Assembly: GCA_963712905.1 (NCBI GenBank)
Contig: CAVQJU010000014.1
Location: 248,001-312,000, forward strand
From: CAVQJU01 sp963712905
Lineage (GTDB): Bacteria; Acidobacteriota; Vicinamibacteria; Vicinamibacterales; CAVVIG01
Length of the DNA: 64,000 nucleotides
Reading direction: 5' to 3'
The notes under the pieces were generated by a model. It had not been told where the DNA came from. It did not search any database and worked only from the letters and a program-made list of their open reading frames with translations. Shown here piece by piece: positions 51,626-62,243 of this stretch (the stretch's first letter is position 1; each line of letters begins with the position of its first letter). Both the position numbers and the translations under genes were made by a program.

Positions 51626-51852
51626 TCGGCTCAGACAGGCCGCGGCGGCTCACCCGTTTTGGCACTGTGGTTCCCGGCCTTGACGGCGAAAAGAGCCGCA
51701 GGGTGACCATCGCCGCCATCGCCGAGCAGCTCGAGGCGAAGCCCGACACGGTCACCAAGGCCGTGACGCGCGGGACCGGGACGATGTTCACCAAGGTACT
51801 CAGCCAGGACGGCATCCAACGTGTCGCCCTCCTCGAGCGGAGAGCTTCATGA
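51626..51852 (+). pseudogene. C-terminal winged-helix fragment, probably from an element replication protein
   Basis: The frame reads RPRRLTRFGTVVPGLDGEKS, RRVTIAAIAEQLEAKPDTVT, KAVTRGTGTMFTKVLSQDG, IQRVALLERRAS and stops. This is a helix-turn-helix tail of the sort found at the end of element-encoded primase/helicase proteins. There is no N-terminal part. A dense GGACA/TGTCC word cluster begins right after the stop. Confidence 0.5.
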
Positions 51853-51949
51853 CTGGACAGGTTGTCCAGGACAGCGTTGGACATGTCCCGCGACCGGTAC
51901 TGGACGGACAACACACCCTTAAGGGTGTTGTCCTGTCCGGTTGTCCAGT
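51853..51949. repeat. Cluster of GGACA/TGTCC words with palindromes
   Basis: Nine GGACA or TGTCC words lie in under 100 bases. They include the perfect palindrome CTGGACA-GGT-TGTCCAG (51853-51869), GACATGTC (51880-51887) and a long hairpin centred on CCCTTAAGGG (about 51906-51933). It could be an operator, an origin iteron set, or a terminator. Confidence 0.65.
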
Positions 51950-51980
51950 AGGTCAGGGAGTGAAGACAGAACGAGGAGAA

Positions 51981-52199
51981 CTAGGACGCGATCGCCGCAT
52001 ACACCATGGCTGCAGCGGTCAGGATGATAGCGATTTGGACGAAGAGCAAGAAAGTCGACAACCAGTCACGATTCAGGAACTTTGAGCCCACGTGTGTCCT
52101 CACAGCGCAATGCGAAATCAATCGGCAAAGCGGCTCAGATGGCGAGCTGAAGACATCGACGTTCGATGCTGAAGGTCCACAAACGGACGGCGGACACAC
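51981..52199 (-). CDS. Possible small C-tail membrane protein
   Basis: Up to 72 residues; the C-terminal part WLSTFLLFVQIAIILTAAAM... is one clear membrane helix. The N-terminal part is unremarkable and the start is uncertain. It may be a small toxin-like or phage-type membrane protein, but nothing identifies it. The stretch 52200-52465 downstream shows no convincing gene. Confidence 0.3.
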   Translation of the reverse strand: MCPPSVCGPSASNVDVFSSPSEPLCRLISHCAVRTHVGSKFLNRDWLSTFLLFVQIAIILTAAAMVYAAIAS

Positions 52200-52465
52200 T
52201 TAGGTGCGCGCAGTGGTGATGCGGAGGACGGGACACCCTAAATGACTGACACCGTACGGGCTATCGAACAGGGCAACAGCGATTCTGCCCACGATTCTGC
52301 CCATTCAGAGCGATTTGAGGAACTCGAGAACTCCGGCCGCGGCGCCGATGTCGTTGCTGCCGGCGTTGCTGAGGCGGCGGCCCGGCTCTGCCCGCTCGGC
52401 GCCGTCGAGACCGTGGCAGATGACGCGCGCCGCGGCCGGCCGACGCCAGGGGATACACTCACGCC

Positions 52466-52939
52466 ATGAGCGAAGCGGCTCGGACCTTGGTGACGAGAAC
52501 ATTCGTCTGGATGGCGATCGCGCTGGCGCCAGCGTGCCTCCAATCGCCTTCCACCCAACTAGGCCCCGAGAGTCCGTATTCCGGCCAGATTGGAACCGAG
52601 TACCGGGTTGTCGGCGACGTCAAGGCGTATGGCATTTATGAAGGGGCAGATCAAAAGAAGCTGGCCTTCATTACGCTGATTCCAGGGGTCGGCATCGGCG
52701 GCCGGGAGGTCGCCTTCAAGCGAAAAGTCGAGCACGGTCAAGTCATTCGCCTCCTGAGCGCGTGGCACGGGCCGGTGCTGGGCGGAAGTGGCGTGGACCA
52801 TCTCGTCGCGGCTGAGGGGACAGACTGGGCTCACGGCGACTGGGATCGCGACGTCCCCATTCGGGTCGAGCTGATGCGCGGGAATGAAGATGTCGGGCCG
52901 GAGTTGAACACGGCGATCTATCGACGGATTGAAAAGTAG
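52466..52939 (+). CDS. Putative lipoprotein
   Basis: 157 residues. Lipobox FVWMAIALAPACLQSP (Cys ~25), then IGTEYRVVGDVKAYGIYEGA, DQKKLAFITLIPGVGIGGRE, AFKRKVEHGQVIRLLSAWHG, IRVELMRGNEDVGPELNTAI. No family recognised. It lies five bases upstream of the small gene that precedes the SIR2-like gene. Confidence 0.6.
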   Translation: MSEAARTLVTRTFVWMAIALAPACLQSPSTQLGPESPYSGQIGTEYRVVGDVKAYGIYEGADQKKLAFITLIPGVGIGGREVAFKRKVEHGQVIRLLSAWHGPVLGGSGVDHLVAAEGTDWAHGDWDRDVPIRVELMRGNEDVGPELNTAIYRRIEK

Positions 52940-52944
52940 ACGCG

Positions 52945-53223
52945 ATGCGCGACGAACCGTTCTATTCGCCGAAGCACAAGCCGGCGCCCGTCCGGCTCGG
53001 GAAGCCCGGCGATCGGCTCTTCAAGTTTCGGAAGGACGTCGATCGCTACGTCTGCGAGCTGCGCGATCACGGCCAGTATGGGATCGAGGCGCAGTTTCTG
53101 CTGAACGGCGACCTCTACATCGCGCGGACGTTTCAGGATCAGCCGGACTTCGGTGTCCGCGCTCGTGACCTCGCGATCGCCTGGGCCGAGCAGCAGCGGA
53201 AGGCGATGGAGCGCTCGGCGTGA
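52945..53223 (+). CDS. Small soluble protein coupled to the SIR2-like gene
   Basis: 92 residues: RDEPFYSPKHKPAPVRLGKP, GDRLFKFRKDVDRYVCELRD, HGQYGIEAQFLLNGDLYIAR, TFQDQPDFGVRARDLAIAWA, ending QQRKAMERSA. Charged, probably alpha/beta. Its TGA overlaps the GTG of the SIR2-like gene (GTGA), so the two are translated in a fixed relation. Similar small proteins occur in this lineage; no function is known to me. Confidence 0.6.
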   Translation: MRDEPFYSPKHKPAPVRLGKPGDRLFKFRKDVDRYVCELRDHGQYGIEAQFLLNGDLYIARTFQDQPDFGVRARDLAIAWAEQQRKAMERSA

Positions 53224-54157
53224 TCTCGAAAGCGACGGTGTTTGTAACTCGGAGCAGGCGCGAGTGAACCTTACGGATTTCCGAGTGGACGTAAGCTCGT
53301 GGATCTTGCGAGCCAGATGATCACGACAAACGTGAAAAGGAAAGGAAGAGAAGCGGTCTTAGAGGCAACTGGATGTTCAGGCAAGGAACTCAAGACCTTC
53401 GAGGGAGACCTGAAGGACGCGAGGCCGAGGTCGATCGACGCCTTCCTTCAGGATCGGCCGGATGTACTTGATATCGGCAAGGCAGTAATCGCAGCCGTGC
53501 TGCTGCCCTACGAAAGTGAACCCGACGTATCCGACGAGGTATACGCGCGGCAGTGGTATCACCACTTGCTGGATCGAATGTGCCCAAGGCTCGAGTTTGA
53601 GAGCAATGCGCTGTCGATTGTCACCTACAACTACGATCGCTCTCTGGAACATTTCCTTGTTTACGCGCTGCGCGCGAGATTCAAACTCGAAATGCCGGAG
53701 GCGGCACGACTCGCGAAGGTTCCACAGATTACGCATTTGTACGGGTCCTTAGGTCCGTTGCCAGAACTGGAACCGAGCGACCCCAACCGCCTTGATGTAC
53801 AACGCTGGCGTCACGAGAGACACGGTGCGGCAGGCAGCCAAATCAATCAGCATCATCCACGAAGGGGACGATATTCCTTCTGAACCCCAAGCGAAAGCGC
53901 AGGACCTGTTAAGAAACGCGGAAGACATCTGGTTCTTAGGGTTTGGCTACGACCCGCTCAACGTTCAGCGACTAAACCCTGAACTGTTTGTTCACAGGCC
54001 GGGGGTGTCGCTTCGGGGAACCGCCTTTGACCTGTTGAAATCCGAGACGAGAAAGGCGAAGCGTGCTGTCGAGGGAACCACCGGCGATAGCCAGAGTCTC
54101 GAGCTGGGTGGAAAGGGCGAAGACATTTTGACCTTCCTCCGGAAAGAGTGGGAATGA
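53220..54157 (+). CDS. SIR2-like (SIR2_2) NAD-binding protein, two frameshifts
   Basis: About 312 residues after removing two single-base shifts (an extra A at 53247; one near 53790). From GTG 53220: ISKATVFV, then the Rossmann motif LGAGASEPYGFPSGRKLVDL, a helical insertion, IVTYNYDRSLEHFLVYAL (TxNYDxxLE), THLYGSLGPLPELEP (H-x-GS in the H-x-Y-G form), and the C-terminal WFLGFGYDPLNVQRL. These are the hallmarks of SIR2_2 domains. Related proteins act as NAD-consuming effectors in several phage-defence systems. Upstream and downstream genes overlap it by four bases each. Confidence 0.72.
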
Positions 54158-55318
54158 GTCTCCGAAAATTCTGTAGCCCGACACAGCCTGAGACGACGGC
54201 AGGTGGCCAACGAAACCCGTTGCACTGTCCGTCGTCGCCGCAGTGTGAGCATCACTGGTTCTACGACTTCCGCGTCAACCGGAAGCGGTACCGGAACACG
54301 ACCGAGACCGCGAACAAGCAGGACGCGAAGAAGATCGAGGCGAAGGAGCGGTCGCGCGATCCTCGAGGGCCGCCACGGGATTCGCCAGCAGCCCGACATC
54401 ACGTTCAAGACGTTCGCCGACGACGTACCTGACGCGACCATGCGGAGCTCCACAAGCGGAGCGTCGATCGCGACCGGGAGATCCTGAAGGTGCTGAATCG
54501 GGCGTTCGGCTCGCTCATCCTGCACGAGATCACGGCGCATCGGATCGAGCAGTTCAAGCGGGAACGGCTGGCGGGGAAGTGGCGCGGCCACAGGCACGAC
54601 GAGCGCGGCGAAGCCGATCAAGCCGGCGACGGTCAATCGGGAACTCGACACCCTCCGCGGCATCTTCTCGAAGGCCGTCGAGTGGGGCAAGCTGCTCGAG
54701 CATCCGATGCGGGCGGTCAAGCGGCTGAAGGTGGACAACCGCCGGACCCGGATCCTGACCGAGGCCGAGCAGCGCGCGCTGCTTGAGGCCTGCCCGAAGA
54801 AGCTCGGCGCGGATCGTCCGGCTGGCGCTGATCACGGGCGCCCGGATCGGGGAGCTCCTCGGCGCTGCGCTGGGAGGACATCTCCGAGACGCGAGCTGAT
54901 CGTTCCTGGAGACGAAGAACGGCCGGTCGCGGCGGATCCCCGTCAGCCCGGCCATGCAGGCCGTGCTCGGCGCAGTGTCCGAAGACGCGTCACCCTGGGT
55001 GTTCACGAACCCCGGACGCACGACGGCCTACACGGTCAACGGCGTGGCGCACGTCTTCAAGCGGGCCGTCGAGCGGGCCGGCATCACGACCGGGCGATGT
55101 CAGCCTGCACACGCTGCGCCACACGGCCCTGAGCCGGATGATCGCCGGCGGGCATCGACGACTTCACGGTGATGGCGATCTCGGGCCATCGTCGATGCGG
55201 ATGCTCGAGCGGTACACGCATCCGACCGAACGCGCGGAAGATCGATGCGCTCGAGACCTTCGCCGGCGTCGATGGGCAGAATCTGGGCAGAACGGAAAAT
55301 GCAGGATGCGAAAAAGAG
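54154..55318 (+). pseudogene. int: Tyrosine-recombinase integrase (heavily frameshifted)
   Basis: Reassembled across about eight shifts: N-terminal Cys-rich NPLHCPSSPQCEHHWFYDFR, DNA-binding NRKRYRNTTETANKQDAKK, core SAM-like FKTFAD...LHKRSVDRDREILK, catalytic domain TEAEQRALLEACPKKLG, TGARIGELL (Arg I), SLHTLRHTALSRMIAGG (HxxR), ISGH-SMRMLERYTHPTER (His/Tyr). The ATG overlaps the SIR2-like stop (ATGA). The end runs to the attachment site at tRNA-Ala. All catalytic residues are present, so the gene may be intact in the organism and damaged only in this consensus. Confidence 0.8.
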
Positions 55319-55319
55319 T

Positions 55320-55395
<76 letters not shown>

Positions 55396-55507
55396 ACTCG
55401 AGTGAATCGCAGGCATCTAGCGCGCCGACGAACCTTCAGTGTAGCACTCGCTGTACCCGCAACGCGCAGACCGCGGCGGATCCGGCCATTTGCTATAGTC
55501 GCAGCGC

Positions 55508-56336
<829 letters not shown>

Positions 56337-57276
56337 GAGGTTCGGCAATTGGCTGAGGACGAACGAGCCGGTGATGGCCATGCTGGCCAGGTTCAACGAT
56401 CGCCGTGGCCATGCTGAAGAGCATGATCGTGAGCAGCTTGCCCCACACGATCTCGATGCGTTCGGCCGGGCTGCTGAGCAGCGTTTCCAGCGTGCCGCGC
56501 TCCTTCTCGCCGGCGCACAGGTCGATGGCCGGATAAAACGCGCCGGTCAAGCGCCCAGATCAACAGCACGAACGGCAGGATCTTCGACCAGGCGGCCGCC
56601 TTGTGCTGCGCCGGCTTCGGCCACGTCGTGCGTGGCGATGTCGAACGGCTTGGCGGCGGTGGGCGGAATCTGGCTGTCTTCCAGATTCTGCTGGCCGATC
56701 TGCTTCGCGCCAGCGATCGAGCACGTCGGACACGCGGCGATGGCCGGCCTTCGAGGCGTCCTTGGCCAGGTTCGGATAAATCTCGACGTTGGGCAGCTTC
56801 GATTCGCGTCGACTCGCGGCGCGGCGGCTCGCTCGCGCGATCGCGCAGCAGCGACTTCGCGAAACCGGGCGAACCGCTCGACGAAATTCGGCGGAAAATA
56901 GACCACCACGTCGTAGTTGCCCGTCGTGCATGTCGCGCGCGGGCCTGCTCCAGCGGATCGCGCTGCGTCGCGCCGGCGGCGGCGCGTCGCTGCAGCGTCA
57001 CTTGCAAGCAGCGCGGCGCACTTCGGATCGGCGAACAGCTCGCCGGCAAAGCGGTCGTCCTCGATCAAGCGGCGGCAGTTCGGCGCTCTCGGGCGCGCCG
57101 ACCACCAGCACGCGAATCGCGTGCTCGCGCATGAACTGCGCGACCTGAAAGAAGCTCATCCCCAACAGCGGATAGAGCAGCAGCGGCAGCACGGCGATCA
57201 TGAACAGCGTGCGCCGATCGCGCAACTGATCGCGAATCTCGCGCGCCAGAATCAGCTTGACGTTCGACCAGTTCAT
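56337..57276 (-). pseudogene. ABC-2 exporter permease (NatB-like), frameshifted, C-terminus cut
   Basis: Begins MNWSNVKLILAREIRDQLRD, RRTLFMIAVLPLLLYPLLGM (helix 1), SFFQVAQFMREHAIRVLVVG, a periplasmic insertion (VVVYFPPNFVERFARF, KLPNVEIYPNLAKDASKAG), then FVLLIWAL, TGAFYPAIDLCAGEKERGTL, ETLLSSPAERIEIVWGKLLT, IMLFSMATAI, LASMAITGSFVLSQLPNLG, where it stops at the junction. Na+ or drug export with the adjacent NatA is the usual role. Several insertions break the frame. Confidence 0.75.
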
Positions 57277-58076
57277 GCGGCTGGCGGCCTCGTGCGATCC
57301 AGCGGCCGTGCGGCCGGCGACGTCGAGCGCTTCGTCGTGGTTCTGAATCAAGCGGAAGAACAGCTCTTCCAGGTCCTGCTCGCTGGTGCGTCTCGCGCAG
57401 CTCGTCCAGCGTGCCTTCGGCCAGGATGTGGCCGCGGTGCATGATGGCGATCCGGTCGCAGAGCTTTTCGGCCTCGCGCATGATGTGCGTCGAGAAGACG
57501 ATGCACTTGCCCTGGTCGCGCAGCTCGGCCACGGTCTTCAGCAGCGCCCGGGCCACCAGCACGTCGAGGCCCGCCGTGGCTTCGTCGAAGATCAGCACCG
57601 GCGGATCGTGGACGATGCGCCCGGGCGATCGACACCTTCTGCTTCATGCCGGTCGACATCTTCGCGCCCAGCACGTCGCGGATGTCGTTCATCTGCAGCC
57701 GCGTCGAAGAGCTGCTTCCATCCGCTCGCGCAGCGGCTCGTCGGCGATGCCGTACAGCCGGCCGAAGTATTCGACCATTTCCCAGGCCGTCATGCGGTCG
57801 TAGACGCGCCGTGTTGGCCGACATGAAGCCGATCTGGCGGCGCACCTGCGACGGCTGCGTGACGACGTCGTAGCCGTTGACCGTCGCCGTGCCGCTGGTG
57901 GGCCGCAGCACCGTGCTGAGGATCCGCAGGACCGTGGTCTTGCCGGCGCCGTTGGGGCCCAGCAGGCCGTAGATCTCGCCCGGGCAGGGCGTCGAAGCTG
58001 ACCCCGTCGCAGCGCGCACGAACTTGCCGCGCCGCAGGTCGGCATAGTGCTTCGTCAGATCGCGGACGTGAATCAT
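57275..58076 (-). pseudogene. ABC exporter ATPase (NatA-like), frameshifted
   Basis: MIHVRDLTKHYADLRRGKF, Walker A GLLGPNGAGKTTVLRILSTV, RRQIGFMSAN, signature KMSTGMKQKVSIARA, Walker B LIFDEATAGLDVLVARALLK, switch His FSTHIMREAEKLCDRIAIMH, RGHILAEGTLDELRE, ending near the natB ATG (ATGA-type overlap). About six indels. Pumps substrate with the NatB-like permease. Confidence 0.8.
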
Positions 58077-58252
58077 CGTGAGGAGTCGCGCCGGTTTGCG
58101 CGGGCTGCTACTGGTCCGGAAGTTGCCGCCTATGCGAGCTCGGCAGCCGCGCGAAGTGCAGCCCACGGCACGCCCTGCGCATACCGTCAAGGCGTACCAC
58201 ATATTGGCATGCGCAGGTTGCAGCGATCGCCGAAATCGCGGCGAATCGCAGA

Positions 58253-59388
58253 TCAGGGCCGCGCAGACTCCGGTACTGCAGTCGCTACAGCCGTGGCCGG
58301 CTCCAGCGGCGCTTCGTCGATCAGCTCGTAGAACACGTTCCGCCGCCGCGGCATGTAGCCCAGCTCGCGGATCGCGCCGCGCATCTCGTCGAGCGTCAGG
58401 TAGTGGACCGTGCCGGCCGCGGCGACGACGTTCTCCTCGATCATCAGGCTGCCCATGTCGTTGGCCCCGTAACAGCAGGGCGATCTGGCCGATCTTCAGC
58501 CCCTGCGTGACCCAGCTCGACTGGATGTTGGCGAAGTTGTCGAGGTACAGCCGGCCGACGGCCTGCGTCTTCAGATACTCGAACGAGCCGGCCGGCGGCA
58601 CGTGGGCCATGTCGGTATGCTCGGGCTGAAACGTCCAGCAGATAAACGCCGTGAAGCCGCCGGTCTCGTCCTGCAGCTGCCGCAGCCGCTCCAGGTGCTC
58701 GATCCGCTCGGCCAGCGTTTCGACGTGGCCGAACATCATCGTGGCCGTGCTGCGGCCGCCCAGCTCGTGCCAGACGCGGTGGACGTTCAGCCAGTCGTCG
58801 GTCAGCACCTTGCCGCGCGTGATCTCCTTGCGCACGCGATCGACCAGAATCTCCGCCGCCGCCGCCCGGCAGGCTGCCCAGGCCGGCCGCCTTCAGCCGC
58901 TCGAGCACCGTCGCGCAGCGGCAGCTTGGCGACCTTGGTGAAGTGATGAATCTCCGGCGGGCTGAAGCCGTGGACGTTGACCTGCGGAAAGTGGCTCTTG
59001 ATGTCGCGCAGCAGCTCTTCGTACCACTCGAGCTTGAAGCTCGGGATGCAGGCCGCCCTGCATCAGAATCTGATCGCCGCCCAGGTCGACCGTCTCCTGG
59101 ATCTTTTGCAGCAGCACGTCGCGCTCGAGCACGTAGCCTTCGGCGTCCTTCGGCTTGCGGTAGAACGCGCAGAAGTCGCAGACCGCCGTGCAGACGTTCG
59201 TGTAGTTGATGTTGCGGTCGATGTTGTAGGTGCGGTACGGCTCGGGATGCAGCCGGCGCGTGACGGCGTCGGCCGCGCGGCCCAGCGCCGCCAGGTCGTG
59301 CGACTCGAGCAGCCGCAAGCCCTTCGTCGGGCGAGAGCCGCTCGCCGGCGACGGCCTTATCCAGAAGTTTGGCAATCGTCGAGTCCAA
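58253..59388 (-). pseudogene. mqnC: Dehypoxanthine futalosine cyclase MqnC, frameshifted
   Basis: Radical SAM enzyme of the futalosine menaquinone route. From TTG 59388: STIAKLLDKAVAGERLSPD, RTYNIDRNINYTNVCTAVCD with CxxxCxxC cluster (CTAVCDFC), DLGGDQILMQGGLHPEL, EITRGKVLTDDWLNVHRVWH, GGRSTATMMFGHVETLAERI, GFTAFICWTFQPEHTDMAH, RLYLDNFANIQSSWVTQGLK, NDMGSLMIEENVVAAAGTVH. Its N-terminus overlaps mqnA. Confidence 0.85.
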
Positions 59389-60186
59389 ATTCGACTCCGC
59401 TGGGCACGAGGCCCAGTTGCGGCGGCCTTCTCGGTAAAACAGCTCCAGCCCGCGCTGCTCGCGCGGGCCCAGGTAAAAGTGCAAATTGTCGCGCAGGTAC
59501 GACAGGCACTGCGGCCGCGTCAGCCCCAGCGGCGCCGCTTCGCGCTGCGGCAATCTCGTCCAAGATGCGCCACGCCCGCGTCGCGGGCTTCGCGCCAGCG
59601 CCGCGTCGAGCCCGTCCAGCTCGGCGCCGGCGCGCGCCACCCACATGGCAAACACGAACGGCAGCTCCGCCCAGCGGCACCACTCGTCGCCCAGGTCCCA
59701 CACGACCTCGAACCGCCCGGCGGGCGAGTGCATCGCCCGATCGCCGATCAACAGCACGGCGTCGGCGTCGGCGTCGTCCAGCGACGCGCCGACCGGCAGC
59801 GGCTCCAGCTGCGGCCGCACGCCGAATCGCTCGTTGAGCAGAATCCGCACCAGCGCCACGCTGGTCCGCGAGCCTTCGTCGAGCGCCAGCGTGCGGATCG
59901 ATTCGATCGGCCCGCGGCTGAACAGCTTGACGCTCAGCACCGGCCCGCGGCAGGCGATGCAGGCGTCGGAAACGATCGTGTAGCGTCGGATCGCTGAAAG
60001 AACTCGATCGACGGGATCAGCGCCACGTCGAGCCGGCCGCGCGGCCAGGTCGTCGGCCAGCCGGCTGGGCAAGTCGAGCACCAGCTCGGCCTGCGGCGCG
60101 AGCCGCTCGAGGTCGTAGATCAGCGGCTTGGTGTTCAGATAGTTGACCGCGCCGACGCGTAGCTTTCGGATCGGCTCTGTCGTCAT
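59357..60186 (-). pseudogene. mqnA: Chorismate dehydratase MqnA, frameshifted
   Basis: Starts MTTEPIRKLRVGAVNYLNTK, PLIYDLERLAPQAELVLDLP (VNYLNTKPL is the MqnA signature), YTIVSDACIACRGPVLSVKL, DEGSRTSVALVRILLNERFG, AVLLIGDRAMHS, VWDLGDEWCRWAELPFVFAM, and ends GVEFGLDDCQTSG at 59357. It makes 3-enolpyruvylbenzoate from chorismate, first step of the futalosine pathway; MqnC acts later. The 5' gap 60187-60368 shows nothing recognisable. Confidence 0.83.
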
Positions 60187-60368
60187 GCCCAGCGTGTCGC
60201 ACCTGCTGATCGAGCACGGCTAGCGAGTGCTTGTGAATCTTTTCACTAACTGTCATTATAAGGGCCGCCTGAACCGCGAACAGTCCACTGTCGAGTCGCG
60301 ACTCGACGCTGCGGTCACCGACTCGCGAACCGTCGCACGACCGCGGCCGCGACCACTTGCCGCGCGGA

Positions 60369-60398
60369 TTGACAACTCGTTTCCTCGAGCCCTATGCT
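60369..60398 (+). promoter_or_regulatory. Promoter of the hexulose-phosphate synthase gene
   Basis: TTGACA (60369-60374), 18-base spacer, TATGCT (60393-60398). Transcription should start about 60405, at the ATG of 60406, so the message may have no leader. Confidence 0.5.
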
Positions 60399-60405
60399 CC
60401 GATCG

Positions 60406-61116
60406 ATGAAACCCATCGTCCAGATCTCGCTCGACCTCACCACCAAGGACGAAGCCCTGGAAACCGCCGAGCTGGCCATGCGGGCCGGCGTCGACTGGCT
60501 CGAAGCCGGCACGCCGCTGATCATCGCCGAAGGCATGCACGGCGTGCGGGCCCTGCGCGAGCGATTTCCCGACACGCCGATCGTCGCCGACCTGAAGACC
60601 ATGGACGGCGGCTACCTCGAAGCCGAGATGATGGCCAAGGCCGGCGCGACGCACGTCGTCGTCATGGCCCGGGCCCACGAGGAGACGATCCGCTGCGTCG
60701 TCAAGGCCGGGCACGATTTCGGCGTGAAGGTGATGGGCGACAACATGGTCTGCGCGGACATGGTCGCCGGCGCCCAGCTGGCTCGAAGATCTGGGCTGCG
60801 ACTTCGTGATCCACCACATCGGCTACGACGAGCGGCGCGGCATCGCCGCCCGCGGCCAGCGCATGCCCAGCCCGCTCGATCAACTGCGCGAGGTCGTCGA
60901 GGCGGTGAGCGTCCCGGTGCAGGCCGTCGGCGGACTGACGCTGGAGCAGGCCGTGCGCACGCCCGAGTACGGCGCGCCGCTGGTCGTGCTCGGCGCGCCG
61001 CTGACGATCGACGCCGACGCGTTCAAGACGGCCGGCGGCGATCTGGAAGGCTCGCTGCGGCTGATTTGCGAAAAAGTCCACGGCTACGGCGACGTGCCGG
61101 TGGGGAAGAAGAACAT
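60406..61116 (+). pseudogene. 3-hexulose-6-phosphate synthase (HPS/KGPDC family), frameshifted
   Basis: From ATG 60406: KPIVQISLDLTTKDEALETA, ELAMRAGVDWLEAGTPLII, VADLKTMDGGYLEAEMMAKA (DLKxMDGG metal/phosphate motif), ATHVVVMARAHEETIRCVVK, and after a shift near 60785 DFVIHHIGYDERRGIAARGQ, PVQAVGGLTLEQAVRTPEYG, VVLGAPLTIDADAFKTAGGD. Either formaldehyde fixation with Ru5P or a keto-gulonate-phosphate decarboxylase role; this family cannot be split by sight. Followed at once by alcohol dehydrogenase. Confidence 0.75.
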
Positions 61117-62147
61117 GAAACAAGCCGGCGGTCGTCAACTACGGGCCGGAAAAATTCAGCGTCGAGCTGCGCGAGATCGAGCGGCCCGACGATCGGCCCC
61201 GACGACGTGCTGCTGCGAAGTGGCGGCCGTCGGCGTCTGCGGCAGCGACCTGCACCAGTGGACCGCCGAGCACAGCTGGCCGGTGAACTATCCGGTCGTG
61301 CTGGGCCACGAGTTCGCCGGCATCGGTGGCCGAAGTTGGCAAGCGCGTCGAACGGCTGGCGCGAAGGCGACCGCGGCGTGAGCGAAACGGCCGCCGTGAT
61401 CGATCTCGACAGCCCGCTGACGCAGCAGGGTCTGTACAATCTCGATCCCGACGCGCAAGGGCTTCGGCTACGGCGTCAACGGCGCGATGACGCGCTACGT
61501 GCGCGTGCCGGCGCGCTGCCTGCACCACCTGCCCGACAGCCTGCCGTTCGAGAAGGCCGGGCTGACCGAGCCCTGCTGCGTGGCCTACAACGCCGTGGCG
61601 GTCAATTCGGCAGCGTCAAGCCGGGCGATCGCGTCGTCGTGCTCGGGCCCGGGACCGATCGGCCTGCTGTGCGCGGCGATGGCCCGGCTGCAAGGGGCCG
61701 AAGTGGCCGTGGTCGGGCTTGGAGCGCGATCGCGCGCGGCTGGCAGTCGGCGAGCAGTTCGGCTGCACGCCGATCGTCGACGGCCTCGAAGAGTGGGCCA
61801 GGCAGGGCGACGGCCTGGGCGTCGACGGCGTGATCGACGCGGCCGGCATTTCGGCCACGCTCAAGACGGCCATCGACATCGTGCGGCCCGCCGGCTGGAT
61901 CACCAAGGTCGGCTGGGGCACGCTGCCCTACGGCCACTCGCTCGATCCGCTGGTGCAGAAGAACGTCACGCTGCACGGCAGCTTCAGCCACAACTGGCCG
62001 ATCTGGGAGCGCGTCATCCGCCTGCTCGCCAGCGGCACGCTCGACGTGCAGAAGATCATCGGCGGCGTCTGGCCGCTGGACGAGTGGCACGAAGCCTTCG
62101 AAAAAATGCACTCCGGCCAGATCGTCAAGGCCGTGCTGAAGCCGTAG
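61115..62147 (+). pseudogene. Zinc-dependent alcohol/polyol dehydrogenase (MDR), frameshifted
   Basis: MKQA...VNYGPEKFSVELREIERP, VGVCGSDLHQWTAEHSWPVN (catalytic Cys), YPVVLGHEFAGI (GHE), later RYVRVPARCLHHLPDSLPFE, TEPCCVAYNAV, PGDRVVVLGPGPIGLLCAAM (Rossmann), GVDGVIDAAGISATLKTAID and the end GGVWPLDEWHEAFEKMHSGQ. About five insertions. Likely a sugar-alcohol or threonine-type dehydrogenase; the substrate is unknown. It forms a run with HPS, SDR and isomerase genes. Confidence 0.78.
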
Positions 62148-62234
62148 TGGTCAGTGGCTAGGGTTAGTGGCCAGAGTCTGTGACCCGATGCCACCGATCC
62201 CAGTCCACGACTCTGACCACTAGCCACCGACCAC
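62147..62234. repeat. Inverted repeat GTGGTCAGTGGCTAG
   Basis: GTGGTCAGTGGCTAG (62147-62161) is mirrored with one mismatch by CTAGCCACCGACCAC (62220-62234). It lies between the dehydrogenase stop and the SDR ATG. The words recur at 63.03-63.14 kb. Confidence 0.8.
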
Positions 62235-62243
62235 TTGCCTACG

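Larger units (their letters stand above)
49824..55319. mobile_element. Tandem integrative elements at tRNA-Ala
   Basis: The region between the distal tRNA-3'-half copy (49824) and the intact tRNA-Ala (55320) is divided by a second copy at 51252. It contains an integrase remnant, an active-type integrase gene (frameshifted), a SIR2-like gene, several small hypothetical genes and a replication- or operator-like word cluster. All three tRNA copies share TTCGCAACGCGGAGGTC (minus strand) and the CCA end. The interpretation is two elements inserted in succession at one tRNA gene. Confidence 0.7.

Noticed and set aside
52242..52469. Small open frame of 75 residues between the element's genes
   Set aside because: No start signal or domain, overlaps equally plausible frames on the other strand, composition is plain GC-rich background.
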